A stretch of 64,000 nucleotides of DNA from Pseudosulfitobacter pseudonitzschiae. GTDB taxonomy: Bacteria > Pseudomonadota > Alphaproteobacteria > Rhodobacterales > Rhodobacteraceae. The notes under the pieces are model-generated. The model was not told the origin of the DNA and did no database searches. It saw only the letters and a program-made list of their open reading frames with translations. The translations under genes and the position numbers were made by a program. Of this stretch, positions 26,085 through 34,418 are shown in pieces (position 1 is the first letter of the stretch; each line of letters starts with the position of its first letter). The stretch is taken from NCBI RefSeq assembly GCF_900129395.1, contig NZ_FQVP01000007.1, forward strand, positions 1-64,000, given 5' to 3'.

Positions 26085-26423
26085 TCAGACAGTCGGCGGA
26101 CCCCGAACCGGGTGCAGGATGGAAACGCACGACGTAAGGTGGAAGGTTGACGGACTCCACGCCACCGACGCCGCCTGTGTCGGCAAGGGTGCCGGAGCGA
26201 CCTGGGCAGTGGGGGCCGCGGGCGGCGTGTCGCTCTCTGGCAGGTCCGCCCGTGCTATGTGGCACTGCGCCGTCAGGATGACAGGCGTAAAGGCCGCTTC
26301 CATGGCCGCAGAGGGTTGGGTTTCCGAAACCGCCGCGTGCCGCTCTGCCTGATGTCCACCGAAGAGCACGACCGCCAGCACAATAATCAGCCGCGACAGC
26401 AACGTCGCAATGGCGGTTGACAT
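26085..26423 (-). CDS. Small membrane-anchored or secreted protein of unknown function
   Basis: The 112-residue frame begins with a hydrophobic helix (residues about 8-22, LSRLIIVLAVVLFGG) followed by HQAERHAAV and a Pro/Ala-rich tail with two Cys (TAQCHIARAD and LTSCVSILH). No family is recognised. It starts 18 bases after the stop of the CaCA antiporter gene and ends 45 bases before secDF, so the three appear co-transcribed. The His/Cys content could point to metal handling, but this is speculation. Confidence 0.6.
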   Translation of the reverse strand: MSTAIATLLSRLIIVLAVVLFGGHQAERHAAVSETQPSAAMEAAFTPVILTAQCHIARADLPESDTPPAAPTAQVAPAPLPTQAASVAWSPSTFHLTSCVSILHPVRGPPTV

Positions 26424-26440
26424 GTGCCCGCCCACGCGCC

Positions 26441-27403
26441 TCACCCCTGCGCCCCCCAGACGTAGGCAATATAGCCCGCCAGCATCGCGACACCAACGCC
26501 GCGCCCGATCACCGGACGAGTCATCAGCAGGGCCGTCAGAATGAGAGATACCGCAATCATCACCGGAAGATCGAAGGTCAAAAAGCGCGACGCCACCGGG
26601 ATCGGTGCGATCAGCGCGGTGACACCGAGAATGCCGAAAACGTTGAAAATGTTAGATCCGATGATATTCCCGATGGCGATTTCCGACTGGCGGCGGAACG
26701 CGGCGATCAGCGATGTCGCCAGTTCAGGAAGGGAGGTGCCCACGGCGACGATGGTCAGGCCGATGAATGCCTCGGATATCCCGTATCCGCGCGCGATGGA
26801 CACCGCACCGTCGACCAGAAACCGCGCGCCAAACATCAATGCGACAAGCCCGCCGATCACCCATGCGACAGACACCAGTGTCGATGCAGGCGGGGTCACA
26901 TCGTCGCCTTCCGGCTCGGCGTCGCCAGGCTTGAGATAGGCCCAGACCAGATAGGCCACGAGCGCCGCAAAAAGGGCCGCACCCGACAGGCGCGTTATCT
27001 GGCCCAGGGCGAAGACAGGGATCAGACAAAGGGTTGCGGCTATCATCACGGCGGTGTCGCGCCGCAGCGTGGCCCCCATCACCCTGATCGGCCAGACCAG
27101 CGCCGACAGGGCGGCGATCAGCAGGATGTTGGCGATGTTGGACCCGACGATGTTGCCCAGGGCGATATCGGGAACGCCGCGCAAGGCTGCATCGACCGAG
27201 ACCAGAAGCTCGGGCGTCGAGGTGCCAAAGCCGACAACGGTCAATCCAATCAGCAGCGGCGGGATGGACATCCGCCGGGCGATGCCGACACTCCCCCGCA
27301 CAAGCGCCTCGCCCCCGAAAAACAGGCCGATGAGACCGGCCAGCACATAAAGATAATCCAAGATGCCCCCAAGTGAGCAAGATTTCTGCTCATCGTGTGA
27401 CAT
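26441..27403 (-). CDS. Na+/Ca2+ (cation) antiporter, CaCA family, YrbG-like
   Basis: The 320-residue membrane protein has two inverted halves with the alpha-repeat motifs GFGTSTPELLVS...GNIVGSNIANILL and AVGTSLPELATS...GNIIGSNIFNVFG, which carry the acidic and Asn/Ser residues for cation binding. It exchanges Ca2+ for Na+ (or K+). ATG 27403 is the nearest ATG but lacks a clear ribosome site; a TTG at 27361 with GGGGG before it would begin DYLYVLAGL, a more usual N-terminus. It is the first gene of a block with a small secreted protein, SecDF and SLC13, all of which depend on ion gradients. Confidence 0.88.
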   Translation of the reverse strand: MSHDEQKSCSLGGILDYLYVLAGLIGLFFGGEALVRGSVGIARRMSIPPLLIGLTVVGFGTSTPELLVSVDAALRGVPDIALGNIVGSNIANILLIAALSALVWPIRVMGATLRRDTAVMIAATLCLIPVFALGQITRLSGAALFAALVAYLVWAYLKPGDAEPEGDDVTPPASTLVSVAWVIGGLVALMFGARFLVDGAVSIARGYGISEAFIGLTIVAVGTSLPELATSLIAAFRRQSEIAIGNIIGSNIFNVFGILGVTALIAPIPVASRFLTFDLPVMIAVSLILTALLMTRPVIGRGVGVAMLAGYIAYVWGAQG

Positions 27404-27902
27404 CTGTGAGCGAGGCCTGTCGCCTGCAAGGGGGGTGGCAAGCATATTTGTGAATTGGTGCGCCCTGCAAAGGAAACCCGCGGCACCCTTGCGGCTTGGG
27501 GTCCTGCATATGATGTCGGGCAAGACGAGTAAGGCACCTGTAAAGCCCGAGTTGAGCGTATCCCGCCGTAGGGGTGCGTGTTGAATTTACGAGGAATTAA
27601 CGTATCAGTCCCGGCTATATTTCTCTGGGCTGTCGGGGTAGCGCTCCCCCCAATTCGGGAATGATATAGGTAACCCAATCAACGAAAAATCTTGCATTTC
27701 GGTTCCTACATTGGTCTTTGGCCGATCTGCTAAGAGCGGATTTCAGCGAAAGCCTTTACGGGCGCGTTATCTTTCCAGTCGCTCGGCTGCGGCGGCTTGA
27801 ATGTGTGCTGGAAGCTCATAAGCTGGTGGTTTTCGTACTTTTACGGATTGGCATGCATCCGACGTGATCTATGTCGTAGTCCAAAATGAAGGGATTGAAA
27901 TC
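27404..27902. other. Divergent promoter gap
   Basis: This 499-base gap lies between the CaCA gene (minus) and the TPP enzyme gene (plus). No gene, tRNA or clear dyad was recognised. GC drops here compared with both neighbours, consistent with promoter regions for both. Confidence 0.4.
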
Positions 27903-29558
27903 ATGCCCAAAGGGTCGGACCTGTTTGTCGCCGCGCTGGAAAACGAAGGAGTCGACCGCATTTTTGGTGTGCCCGGCGAGGAAAACCTCGACATTGTGGA
28001 GTCGTTGCGCACCTCTCGCATAGAGCTGATCCTGACGCGTCATGAGCAGGCGGCGGCCTTCATGGCGGCGACGCATGGGCGGTTGACCGGCCGGCCCGGC
28101 GTCTGCCTTGCCACGCTGGGGCCTGGTGCGCTCAATCTTGCGACCGGGGCGGCCTATGCACATCTTGGCGCGATGCCGATGATCCTCATCACCGGACAAA
28201 AGCCGGTCATGAGCGCCAAGCAGGCCCGCTTCCAGATCGTCGATATCGTCGCTTCTATGAAGCCGCTTACCAAGATGACGCACAGGATCCTGAGCCCGAC
28301 AGCCATTCCCGCGACCGTGCGCGATGCGTTTCGCGTCGCCGAGGAGGAGCGGCCGGGGCCGGTTCATCTCGAACTGCCCGAGGATGTCGCGGCAGCGGAC
28401 GCCGAGGACGCCGTCGTCATTCCGCGCCACCCCTACGACCGTCCCGTCGCCGGGGCCGCAGCACTTGATCATGCGGCCGAGATGATCCTTTCCGCCCAAC
28501 GGCCCCTGGTGATGATCGGCGCGGCAGGCAACCGGCCCGCGCTGGTCGAGCCTGTCTCGGGCTTCATGGTGCGCACCCGGCTGCCGTTCTTCAATACGCA
28601 GATGGGCAAGGGGGCCGTCGATGGAGGCTCCAACCTCTACGTGGGGACCGCCGCGCTTTCCGAAGGGGACTATGTTCATGAAGCCATCGAACGGGCCGAT
28701 CTGATCGTCGCCATCGGCCATGACACGATCGAAAAACCGCCGTTCCTGATGAAGAGCCAGGGCGGCCCCAAGGTCGTTCATGTCAGTTATGAGTCCGCAA
28801 CGGTCGAACAGGTATATCATCCGGATTTTGAGGTGATCGGCGACATTGGCGCATCCGTCACGGGCTTGGCTGAGCGACTTGAAGGCAGAATTTCGCCTGA
28901 CGCGGGGATGCCCGAGTTGCGCCAGAGAATCCTGGCCAAGCTCAACGACCGTGCCGAGGAGGACCGCTTTCCGATCACACCGCAGCGCATTGTCCACGAT
29001 GTGCGCAAAGTCATGCCGGAGGATGGGATCGTCTGCCTCGACAACGGCATGTACAAAATCTGGTTCGCACGCAACTACCGCACCCATGTGGCCAACACGC
29101 TGCTGCTTGATAACGCGCTCGCCACGATGGGCGCGGGACTTCCTTCGGCGATCATGGCGTCCATGATTTATCCCGACCGACGCGTGATGGCTGTCTGTGG
29201 CGACGGCGGGTTTATGATGAACTCGCAGGAGATGGAAACGGCGGTGCGGCTTGGGCTGAACCTTGTCGTGGTTATTCTGAACGACAGCGCCTACGGCATG
29301 ATACGCTGGAAGCAGTCGGTCGATGGCTTTCCGGATTTCGGCATGACCTTTGGCAACCCTGACTTTGTGCGCTACGCGGAGTCCTACGGCGCGAAAGGAT
29401 CGCGCATAAGCGCGGTCGAAGACCTTGTTCCGGTGCTCGATGCCGCCTTCGCGGGCGGCGGTGTCCATCTTGTTGAAGTCCCGATCGACTATTCAGAGAA
29501 TACCCGGGTTCTGGTTGACGAGTTGCGCAACCGCACGCCGGATGTGGAGTGTTCATGA
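27903..29558 (+). CDS. Acetolactate-synthase-like thiamine diphosphate enzyme
   Basis: The 551-residue protein has the three TPP domains: PYR with catalytic Glu48 (TRHEQAAAFMA), a central DHS-like domain, and PP domain with CGDGGFMMNSQEMETAVRLG (about 432-451) ending the TPP/Mg motif at NDSAYGM. It is annotated in many relatives as acetolactate synthase large subunit, but no small regulatory subunit is nearby. Members use pyruvate or other 2-oxo acids, joining or decarboxylating them. ATG 27903 is used, with AAGGG upstream. It faces an amine oxidase gene whose reaction yields aldehydes or 2-oxo acids, so it may consume that product; this link is inference. Confidence 0.85.
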   Translation: MPKGSDLFVAALENEGVDRIFGVPGEENLDIVESLRTSRIELILTRHEQAAAFMAATHGRLTGRPGVCLATLGPGALNLATGAAYAHLGAMPMILITGQKPVMSAKQARFQIVDIVASMKPLTKMTHRILSPTAIPATVRDAFRVAEEERPGPVHLELPEDVAAADAEDAVVIPRHPYDRPVAGAAALDHAAEMILSAQRPLVMIGAAGNRPALVEPVSGFMVRTRLPFFNTQMGKGAVDGGSNLYVGTAALSEGDYVHEAIERADLIVAIGHDTIEKPPFLMKSQGGPKVVHVSYESATVEQVYHPDFEVIGDIGASVTGLAERLEGRISPDAGMPELRQRILAKLNDRAEEDRFPITPQRIVHDVRKVMPEDGIVCLDNGMYKIWFARNYRTHVANTLLLDNALATMGAGLPSAIMASMIYPDRRVMAVCGDGGFMMNSQEMETAVRLGLNLVVVILNDSAYGMIRWKQSVDGFPDFGMTFGNPDFVRYAESYGAKGSRISAVEDLVPVLDAAFAGGGVHLVEVPIDYSENTRVLVDELRNRTPDVECS

Positions 29559-29596
29559 TAAAGGGGCTGTCGGCGCAGACTTGCGAGAACGAAGGT

Positions 29597-30853
29597 TCAC
29601 CGATCAAGCGCGTCGCGCAAACGATAGTACTGGATGCCGAGGCCACCATAAATCCGGTGCAAAGCATGGAATGGGAGGACCGGAATGGTCGAGCTCGGCG
29701 GGATGGGAAGCGGTAGGCCTTTCGCCAGGTGAGCCGCCATAGCCTTCCCGAGCGATACCGAAAGCGCCACGCCGCGGCCGTTAAAGCCGGTTGCCGCCAG
29801 CAACCCCGGTAGCGGTTTGCAAATACGGATGCGGTGATCGGGGGTCATGCCGACCCGTCCGAACCAACGATGTGTGATCTCGAAACGCTCACCGAACACC
29901 CGCGAGAGTTCTGCCTCGATCCGTGCGAAGGCCTCGGCGCTCTGGGGGTCGGCGAAACTGCCACGGCCGCCGATCATGAGCCGATTGTCCGGACCGCGCC
30001 GGAAATAGGTGCCGACGCGGCGCACCTCAGAGACGACCTCACCGTCGGGCAGAATGCGCGCCAGTTGTGCAGCGCTCAGCGGCGCGGTGGCGACCTGAAA
30101 GCTGTTCGCAGGCACCGTGGCGCGTGCGAGCCGTGGCTCAAGCGCGGCAGGGGTGTAGACATTGCTGGCAAGGATCACCTGATCTGATGTGATCTGCGCG
30201 CCGCCGGGAAGCCGGGCCTGCCAGCCCGCGCTGCTCCGCGTCAGTCCGGTCACCGGTGTCCGGGCAAAGACCCGCACGCCCGCCGCTTCTGCAGCCTGTG
30301 CAAGCCCGCGTGCCAGCTTCAACGGGTGGACCCGACCGGCACGCGGATCACGCCAACCGCCAAGGAAGCCGCGCGCACCGGTCACCTGTGCCATTGCCGC
30401 TGCGTCCAGCCAGTCGGCGGCCACACCACGCGCCTGCCATTGCCGCATGCGCGCCTGCAAGGCAGGCAGATGCACCTGGCGGTTTCCGGCCTGAATCCAG
30501 CCCCCCTGTACCGCGTCGCAATCGATCCCAAGCCGTGCCACCAGCGCAAAGAGCGTGTCTGCGGTGCCACCGGCAAAAGCCGTGGCCTCGGGCCCCCAGA
30601 GCCGGTCAAGCGTGTCGGGATCATCCTTCAGTCCCGGGATCACCTGCCCGCCGTTGCGCCCCGAAGCGCCGAAGCCCGGCTCCTTCGCTTCGACCAGCAC
30701 GACATCCGTTCCGGCCTCGGCCAGATGCAGCGCCGCCGACAACCCCTGAAAGCCGCCGCCGATGACCAGGACATCGCAGCGCAGGCTGTCACCCAGTGAC
30801 GCAAAGCTTGGTGCCGCGGGGGCGGTATCGGCCCAGATGGATTGGAATGCCAT
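29597..30853 (-). CDS. FAD-dependent amine/amino acid oxidase, DAO family, PuuB-like
   Basis: The 418-residue protein has the N-terminal FAD motif VLVIGGGFQGLSAALHLAEA, then ASGRNGGQVIPG and a C-terminal GFNGRGVALSVSLGKAMA loop, typical of gamma-glutamylputrescine oxidase and related sarcosine/glycine-type oxidases. It oxidises a C-N bond with O2, giving an imine/aldehyde and H2O2. It lies 12 bases after the ATP-binding gene of a polar amino acid importer, probably as the last gene of its operon. No catalase or glutamylputrescine synthetase is nearby, so the true substrate may be another amine or amino acid. Confidence 0.88.
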   Translation of the reverse strand: MAFQSIWADTAPAAPSFASLGDSLRCDVLVIGGGFQGLSAALHLAEAGTDVVLVEAKEPGFGASGRNGGQVIPGLKDDPDTLDRLWGPEATAFAGGTADTLFALVARLGIDCDAVQGGWIQAGNRQVHLPALQARMRQWQARGVAADWLDAAAMAQVTGARGFLGGWRDPRAGRVHPLKLARGLAQAAEAAGVRVFARTPVTGLTRSSAGWQARLPGGAQITSDQVILASNVYTPAALEPRLARATVPANSFQVATAPLSAAQLARILPDGEVVSEVRRVGTYFRRGPDNRLMIGGRGSFADPQSAEAFARIEAELSRVFGERFEITHRWFGRVGMTPDHRIRICKPLPGLLAATGFNGRGVALSVSLGKAMAAHLAKGLPLPIPPSSTIPVLPFHALHRIYGGLGIQYYRLRDALDR

Positions 30854-30865
30854 GTCGGGCTCCGT

Positions 30866-31597
30866 TCAGACGGGGTGGGTAACGCGGCGCAGAAAATCCT
30901 GCGTCCGCGGATGCGTCGGCTTTGACAGCACCGCTTCGGCGCTGCCATGTTCGGCGATGCGCCCCTGATCGAGGAAGATCACGCCGTCCGCGACCTCGCG
31001 GGCGAACTGGATCTCGTGGGTGACGATCAGCATGGTCATGCGCTCCTGTGCCAGGTCGCGCAAAACCGACAGCACCTCCCCGACCATTTCGGGGTCCAGC
31101 GCCGAGGTCGGCTCGTCAAGCAGGATGGCGTCAGGGCGCATGGCCAGCGCGCGCGCGATTGCGACGCGCTGTTGCTGCCCGCCGGACAGGGCGGTGGGAT
31201 AGAAATCCATCTTTTCCGCCAATCCGACGCGGCGCAGATGCTCCTCAGCGCGGGCACGCACCTCGTCGCGGTTCTCGCCCAGCACATGGATAGGCCCTTC
31301 CATCACGTTCTGCAGTGCTGTCATGTGCGGGAACAGGTTGAAGCGCTGGAAAACCATGGCAACACGCGTCCGGATCGCATGGATCGACGAGGAATGGGCA
31401 TCGACCGTCTCTCCGTCTATGCTGATGCGCCCGGACTGGTAATCCTCCAGCCCGTTGACACAGCGCAACATCGTCGACTTGCCCGAGCCAGAGGCCCCGA
31501 TCAGGCACATGACCTGTCCCTTGTCGACCTCGGCGTCGATGCCCTTGAGCACTTCGTGCTTGCCAAAGGATTTGTGAACATTCTCGAAACGGATCAT
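30866..31597 (-). CDS. Polar amino acid ABC transporter ATP-binding protein (GlnQ/HisP type)
   Basis: The 243-residue protein has Walker A GASGSGKS, signature LSGGQQQR, Walker B AILLDEP and the H-loop VTHE. ATG 31597 overlaps the permease stop (ATGA) and begins MIRFENVHKSFG. It powers import with the single permease type encoded before it. Confidence 0.93.
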   Translation of the reverse strand: MIRFENVHKSFGKHEVLKGIDAEVDKGQVMCLIGASGSGKSTMLRCVNGLEDYQSGRISIDGETVDAHSSSIHAIRTRVAMVFQRFNLFPHMTALQNVMEGPIHVLGENRDEVRARAEEHLRRVGLAEKMDFYPTALSGGQQQRVAIARALAMRPDAILLDEPTSALDPEMVGEVLSVLRDLAQERMTMLIVTHEIQFAREVADGVIFLDQGRIAEHGSAEAVLSKPTHPRTQDFLRRVTHPV

Positions 31598-32250
31598 GTC
31601 GCGGCTCCCATCTTGAGTTCGACACGGCGCATCAGGATGTTCAGTGGGATCGTCAGGCAAAGATACAGCGCAGCAACCATGGTAAAGACGGTCATGTTGT
31701 CGAAGGTCGACGAGGCCAGCATCTTGCCCTGCATGGTCAGTTCGGCAACCGAGATCACCGAGACCTGGCTGCTGTCCTTGAGCAGCATCACCATGTTGTT
31801 GCCATAAGGCGGCAGGGCAATGCGAAAGGCCTGCGGCAGCACGATGCGCCGCATCATCTTGCCGTGTCTCATGCCGATGGATTTCGCCGCCTCGACCTGC
31901 CCGCGATCCACCGCCTCGATCCCGCCGCGAAAGGTTTCACCGATATAGCAGGAATAGGTCAGAGCCAGGCCCACCACCCCGGCCTGGAAGGCGGTCAGGT
32001 CGAGTCCGAGTTCGGGCATGACGAAATAGATGTAGAAGAGCACCACGAGGATCGGGATGCCGCGCAGGAATTCGACGATGTAGCGCGCAGGCAGGCTCAG
32101 CCAGCGGGTGCCCGAACTGCGCATCAGCGCCCAGACCAGCCCAAGCGCCGACGCGAGAACAAGCGACAGCAAGGTGACGGCAACGGTCTGCCAAAGTCCG
32201 GTGACGAGCAGCGGCAGATATTCCTGGATCCGCTCAAATAGGGGGGACAT
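31594..32250 (-). CDS. Polar amino acid ABC transporter permease (HisM/GlnP type)
   Basis: The 218-residue permease has about five membrane segments and the family EAA loop AAKSIGMRHGKMMRRIVLPQ. Only one permease gene is present, so it probably forms a homodimer as in GlnP-type systems. It is 67 bases downstream of the binding-protein gene with a strong hairpin in the gap. Confidence 0.92.
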   Translation of the reverse strand: MSPLFERIQEYLPLLVTGLWQTVAVTLLSLVLASALGLVWALMRSSGTRWLSLPARYIVEFLRGIPILVVLFYIYFVMPELGLDLTAFQAGVVGLALTYSCYIGETFRGGIEAVDRGQVEAAKSIGMRHGKMMRRIVLPQAFRIALPPYGNNMVMLLKDSSQVSVISVAELTMQGKMLASSTFDNMTVFTMVAALYLCLTIPLNILMRRVELKMGAAT

Positions 32251-32274
32251 GGACGTCTCCTGTCAGAAAGTCAT

Positions 32275-32298
32275 GGGCCCGGCGCAATGACCGGGCCC
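32275..32298 (-). promoter_or_regulatory. Intercistronic hairpin after binding-protein gene
   Basis: GGGCCCGG and CCGGGCCC form a perfect 8-bp stem with an 8-nt loop, without a T-run. It lies between the binding-protein and permease genes and probably limits downstream expression or protects upstream mRNA. Confidence 0.55.
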
Positions 32299-32317
32299 GT
32301 AAGATATCGCAAAGGGT

Positions 32318-33055
32318 TCAGAGGCCGTATTTGCCGAAGATCTCGGCCAGCTCACCACTCTTTTCCATCTCGGCGATGGACGCGTTCACCTTTTCCAGCA
32401 ACTCGGGGTTTTCCTTCGACACGGCCAGCGCAACTTCGCCTGTGCCCATGGGGGTGTAGCCCTCGACCAGTTTTACCCCGAGATTCGGGTTCTGTGCGAT
32501 CTGGTAGGCGATGATCGGCTTGTCGCCGAAACCTGCCTTGATCCGGCCCAGCTGCACGTCGCGCATGATATCGACGAGACTGTCGTAAAGTTTCACCTCG
32601 CTGAAGATCCCCTTGGCCTGAAGCTGGTCTGCGAAGGTGGTGCCGATCTGCGCGCCAACAACCTCGCCCGCGAAATCTTCAAGCTGGTAGCTTCCCGCGT
32701 CGTCCGCTTTGACAAAGGCCACATCGCCGTAGCTGTAAACCGGAGTGGAAAAATCCACGACTTCCTTGCGTTTGTCGGTGGCGAACATGCCTGCCGAAAT
32801 GACGTCGATCTTGCCGGTCTGAAGCGCTGGGATCAGCGCAGAGAACTGCGAAACCGCGAAATCCGGCGTCATCTGCAGGTCTTCGGCGATCGCGGCGGCC
32901 AGGTCGACCATGGCGCCGGTCGGCTGCTGGGTGGCGGTGTCAACGAAGGTGAAGGGCACGCCGGTTGTCGTGACCCCTACGGTCAGGTCTTCGGCCTGGG
33001 ACTGTGCGGCGCAAAGCGCGAGCGCCCCGGCAATGGCAAGCGAACGGAGTTTCAT
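32318..33055 (-). CDS. Polar amino acid ABC transporter substrate-binding protein (SBP_bac_3)
   Basis: The 245-residue protein has a Sec signal peptide (residues 1-20, ending AAQSQAE) and the family 3 pattern: LTVGVTTTGVPFTFVD at the mature start, MVDLAAAIAEDLQM and a DVISAGMFATDKRKEVVDFS stretch that contacts the ligand amino group. It determines specificity for an amino acid or small amine. It leads the operon with permease, ATPase and the FAD oxidase, so its ligand is likely the oxidase substrate. ATG 33055 with GGAAG upstream. Confidence 0.92.
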   Translation of the reverse strand: MKLRSLAIAGALALCAAQSQAEDLTVGVTTTGVPFTFVDTATQQPTGAMVDLAAAIAEDLQMTPDFAVSQFSALIPALQTGKIDVISAGMFATDKRKEVVDFSTPVYSYGDVAFVKADDAGSYQLEDFAGEVVGAQIGTTFADQLQAKGIFSEVKLYDSLVDIMRDVQLGRIKAGFGDKPIIAYQIAQNPNLGVKLVEGYTPMGTGEVALAVSKENPELLEKVNASIAEMEKSGELAEIFGKYGL

Positions 33056-33120
33056 TGGCAATCTTCCCTGTGTCTTGCGTCACGCTTGACGCCGGAGCGC
33101 GGTGACGCGGTTTAATTCCG

Positions 33121-33140
33121 TTCTTCACGATAATGAAGAA
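33121..33140. promoter_or_regulatory. Perfect palindrome, candidate XRE-cupin operator
   Basis: TTCTTCA and TGAAGAA are perfect arms around a 6-base spacer in the gap between the binding-protein gene and the divergent XRE-cupin regulator. A second partial dyad (TTCAC, 4 bases, GTGAA) lies at 33173-33186 and a TGAAGAA half site overlaps the regulator leader at 33286-33292. Confidence 0.55.
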
Positions 33141-33299
33141 ATACACATATGCAACCAATATTGTTGAAAACCTTCACTTCCGTGAAAAATTTGCGTTTCG
33201 GTTCGGTTTTTAATCGTTTTTCCTTCAGAATGCGGGTAAGCAGAAGAATACCGAAGGGCAAAATCGCCCGTTTCCGTTCACCAAGATGAAGAATCGCCG

Positions 33300-33911
33300 A
33301 TGACCTCAGCCGAAAATGAAGCAAAGCTGCTTTCCGACCCCATGAGCGGGATGGATGACACCTCTCTGGGAGAGGCGGTGCGGCAGGCGCGCAAGGGGCG
33401 CGGCCTGTCACTGCAGATCGTGGCCGAAGGGGTCGGCATCTCGACCGGCTTGCTAAGCCAGATCGAGCGCGGCATTTCTTCGCCTTCGATCCGCAACCTC
33501 AGGGCAATCTGCGAGGTGATTGGCATTCCCTTTCTGTCGCTTTTTGCCGACGCCGACAGTGCGGACCGCGAGGCGGAGATTATCGTCCGCCAGGGGCGTC
33601 GGCGCACGGTCGACTTTGGCGACAAGGGTATGGTGAAGTCCTTTCTGACCGCGCATGACGAAGGGGCTTTGCAGGTCATGGAGATTGTTCTCGATCCGGG
33701 TGGCAGCTCGGGAGAGGAATCATATGCCCACGAAGGCGAGGAATGCGGCGTCGTGCTTCACGGAAAGCTGGAGCTTTGGGTCGAGGATGACAGGTTCGTT
33801 TTGGGCGAAGGCGATGCATTCCATTTTGAGAGCCGCCGCCCACATCGCTTTCGCAATCTGGGCAACGATCAAACCCGGGTGCACTGGGTGACGACACCGC
33901 CCGTCTGGTAG
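33300..33911 (+). CDS. XRE-family regulator with C-terminal cupin domain
   Basis: The 203-residue protein has an N-terminal XRE HTH (LGEAVRQARKGRGLSLQIVA then GVGISTGLLSQIERG) and a C-terminal cupin (SYAHEGEECGVVLHGKLEL). This PuuR-like build is typical of sensors of amines and amino acids. It is divergent from the amino acid importer/oxidase operon with TGAAGAA dyads in between, so it very likely controls that operon, and perhaps the TPP enzyme gene further along. Confidence 0.9.
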   Translation: MTSAENEAKLLSDPMSGMDDTSLGEAVRQARKGRGLSLQIVAEGVGISTGLLSQIERGISSPSIRNLRAICEVIGIPFLSLFADADSADREAEIIVRQGRRRTVDFGDKGMVKSFLTAHDEGALQVMEIVLDPGGSSGEESYAHEGEECGVVLHGKLELWVEDDRFVLGEGDAFHFESRRPHRFRNLGNDQTRVHWVTTPPVW

Positions 33912-34143
33912 GTGACATGAGGCGGGACAGCGCGGATCGTGGCGTGGACAGGCAGTAAGACCGCCCTTGTCGCAATGCATCTGTTGATAAGCATCGGCGT
34001 TTTCATACTCCTGCTCACCAACGCCGAGGCCTTCGTCGCGTCAACGGTGATCGCGGGGGCATTATCCACATCAGCGTAAGGAGGGGCATTTTTTTGGGGT
34101 GCCGATCACCCGTTACGCGATCAAAATTACATGCCCGTTCACA
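33912..34143. other. Gap with a short hydrophobic frame
   Basis: A 34-residue frame at 33975-34079 reads HLLISIGVFILLLTNAEAFV, like the first membrane helix of a transporter, but stops at once. No ribosome site is visible. It may be the stump of a gene cut by the IS5-like remnant that follows, or chance. Confidence 0.3.
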
Positions 34144-34256
34144 CCGTGCCATTTGCTCTTCGCTTAGCCACTAGAGATTGCTCAAAAGCCCTTGGCTCGG
34201 AGGAACTTGAAACACGCAGACCTGACAGCCTCGAGCCGATTAATGGGGTGGGGGCC
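34144..34256 (-). mobile_element. Remnant of the IS5-family element (right end only)
   Basis: This stretch aligns base by base, with one small indel and many substitutions, to 17199-17312, the right end of the IS at 16463-17312: GCCATTTGCTCTTCGCT, then CAGACCTGACAGCCTC, GCCGATTAA, and a terminal CC followed by TA. Everything left of it is missing. It is older than the complete copy. Confidence 0.7.
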
Positions 34257-34418
34257 TAGACCTTTTGTCAGTGTCCAGTTTTCGCGGACCACCTCAGCAG
34301 GGTGCATGCTTGCGCGGCAGGGCCGACTTCTTCAATGCCTCGGTTGTGCGGGCTGCCTAATTTTGGCCAACTCTCGCACATCTGCGTCGTCAATGCGGGT
34401 TGTTCCGGCGGTTTCCGG

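Noticed and set aside
27816-29468. A 550-codon open frame on the minus strand opposite the ALS-like gene
   Set aside because: It mirrors the plus-strand TPP enzyme, which has full domain motifs; long antisense frames are expected in GC-rich genes, and it shows no domain or ribosome site.
33975-34079. Short hydrophobic 34-residue frame as a real gene
   Set aside because: No ribosome site, stops after one helix and lies next to an IS remnant; kept only as a possible stump.
34257-34418. A TGTCCAGTTTTCGCGGACC stretch as an IS3-type terminal repeat
   Set aside because: Only one short end-like stretch with no partner repeat or transposase; similarity is from memory and too weak.
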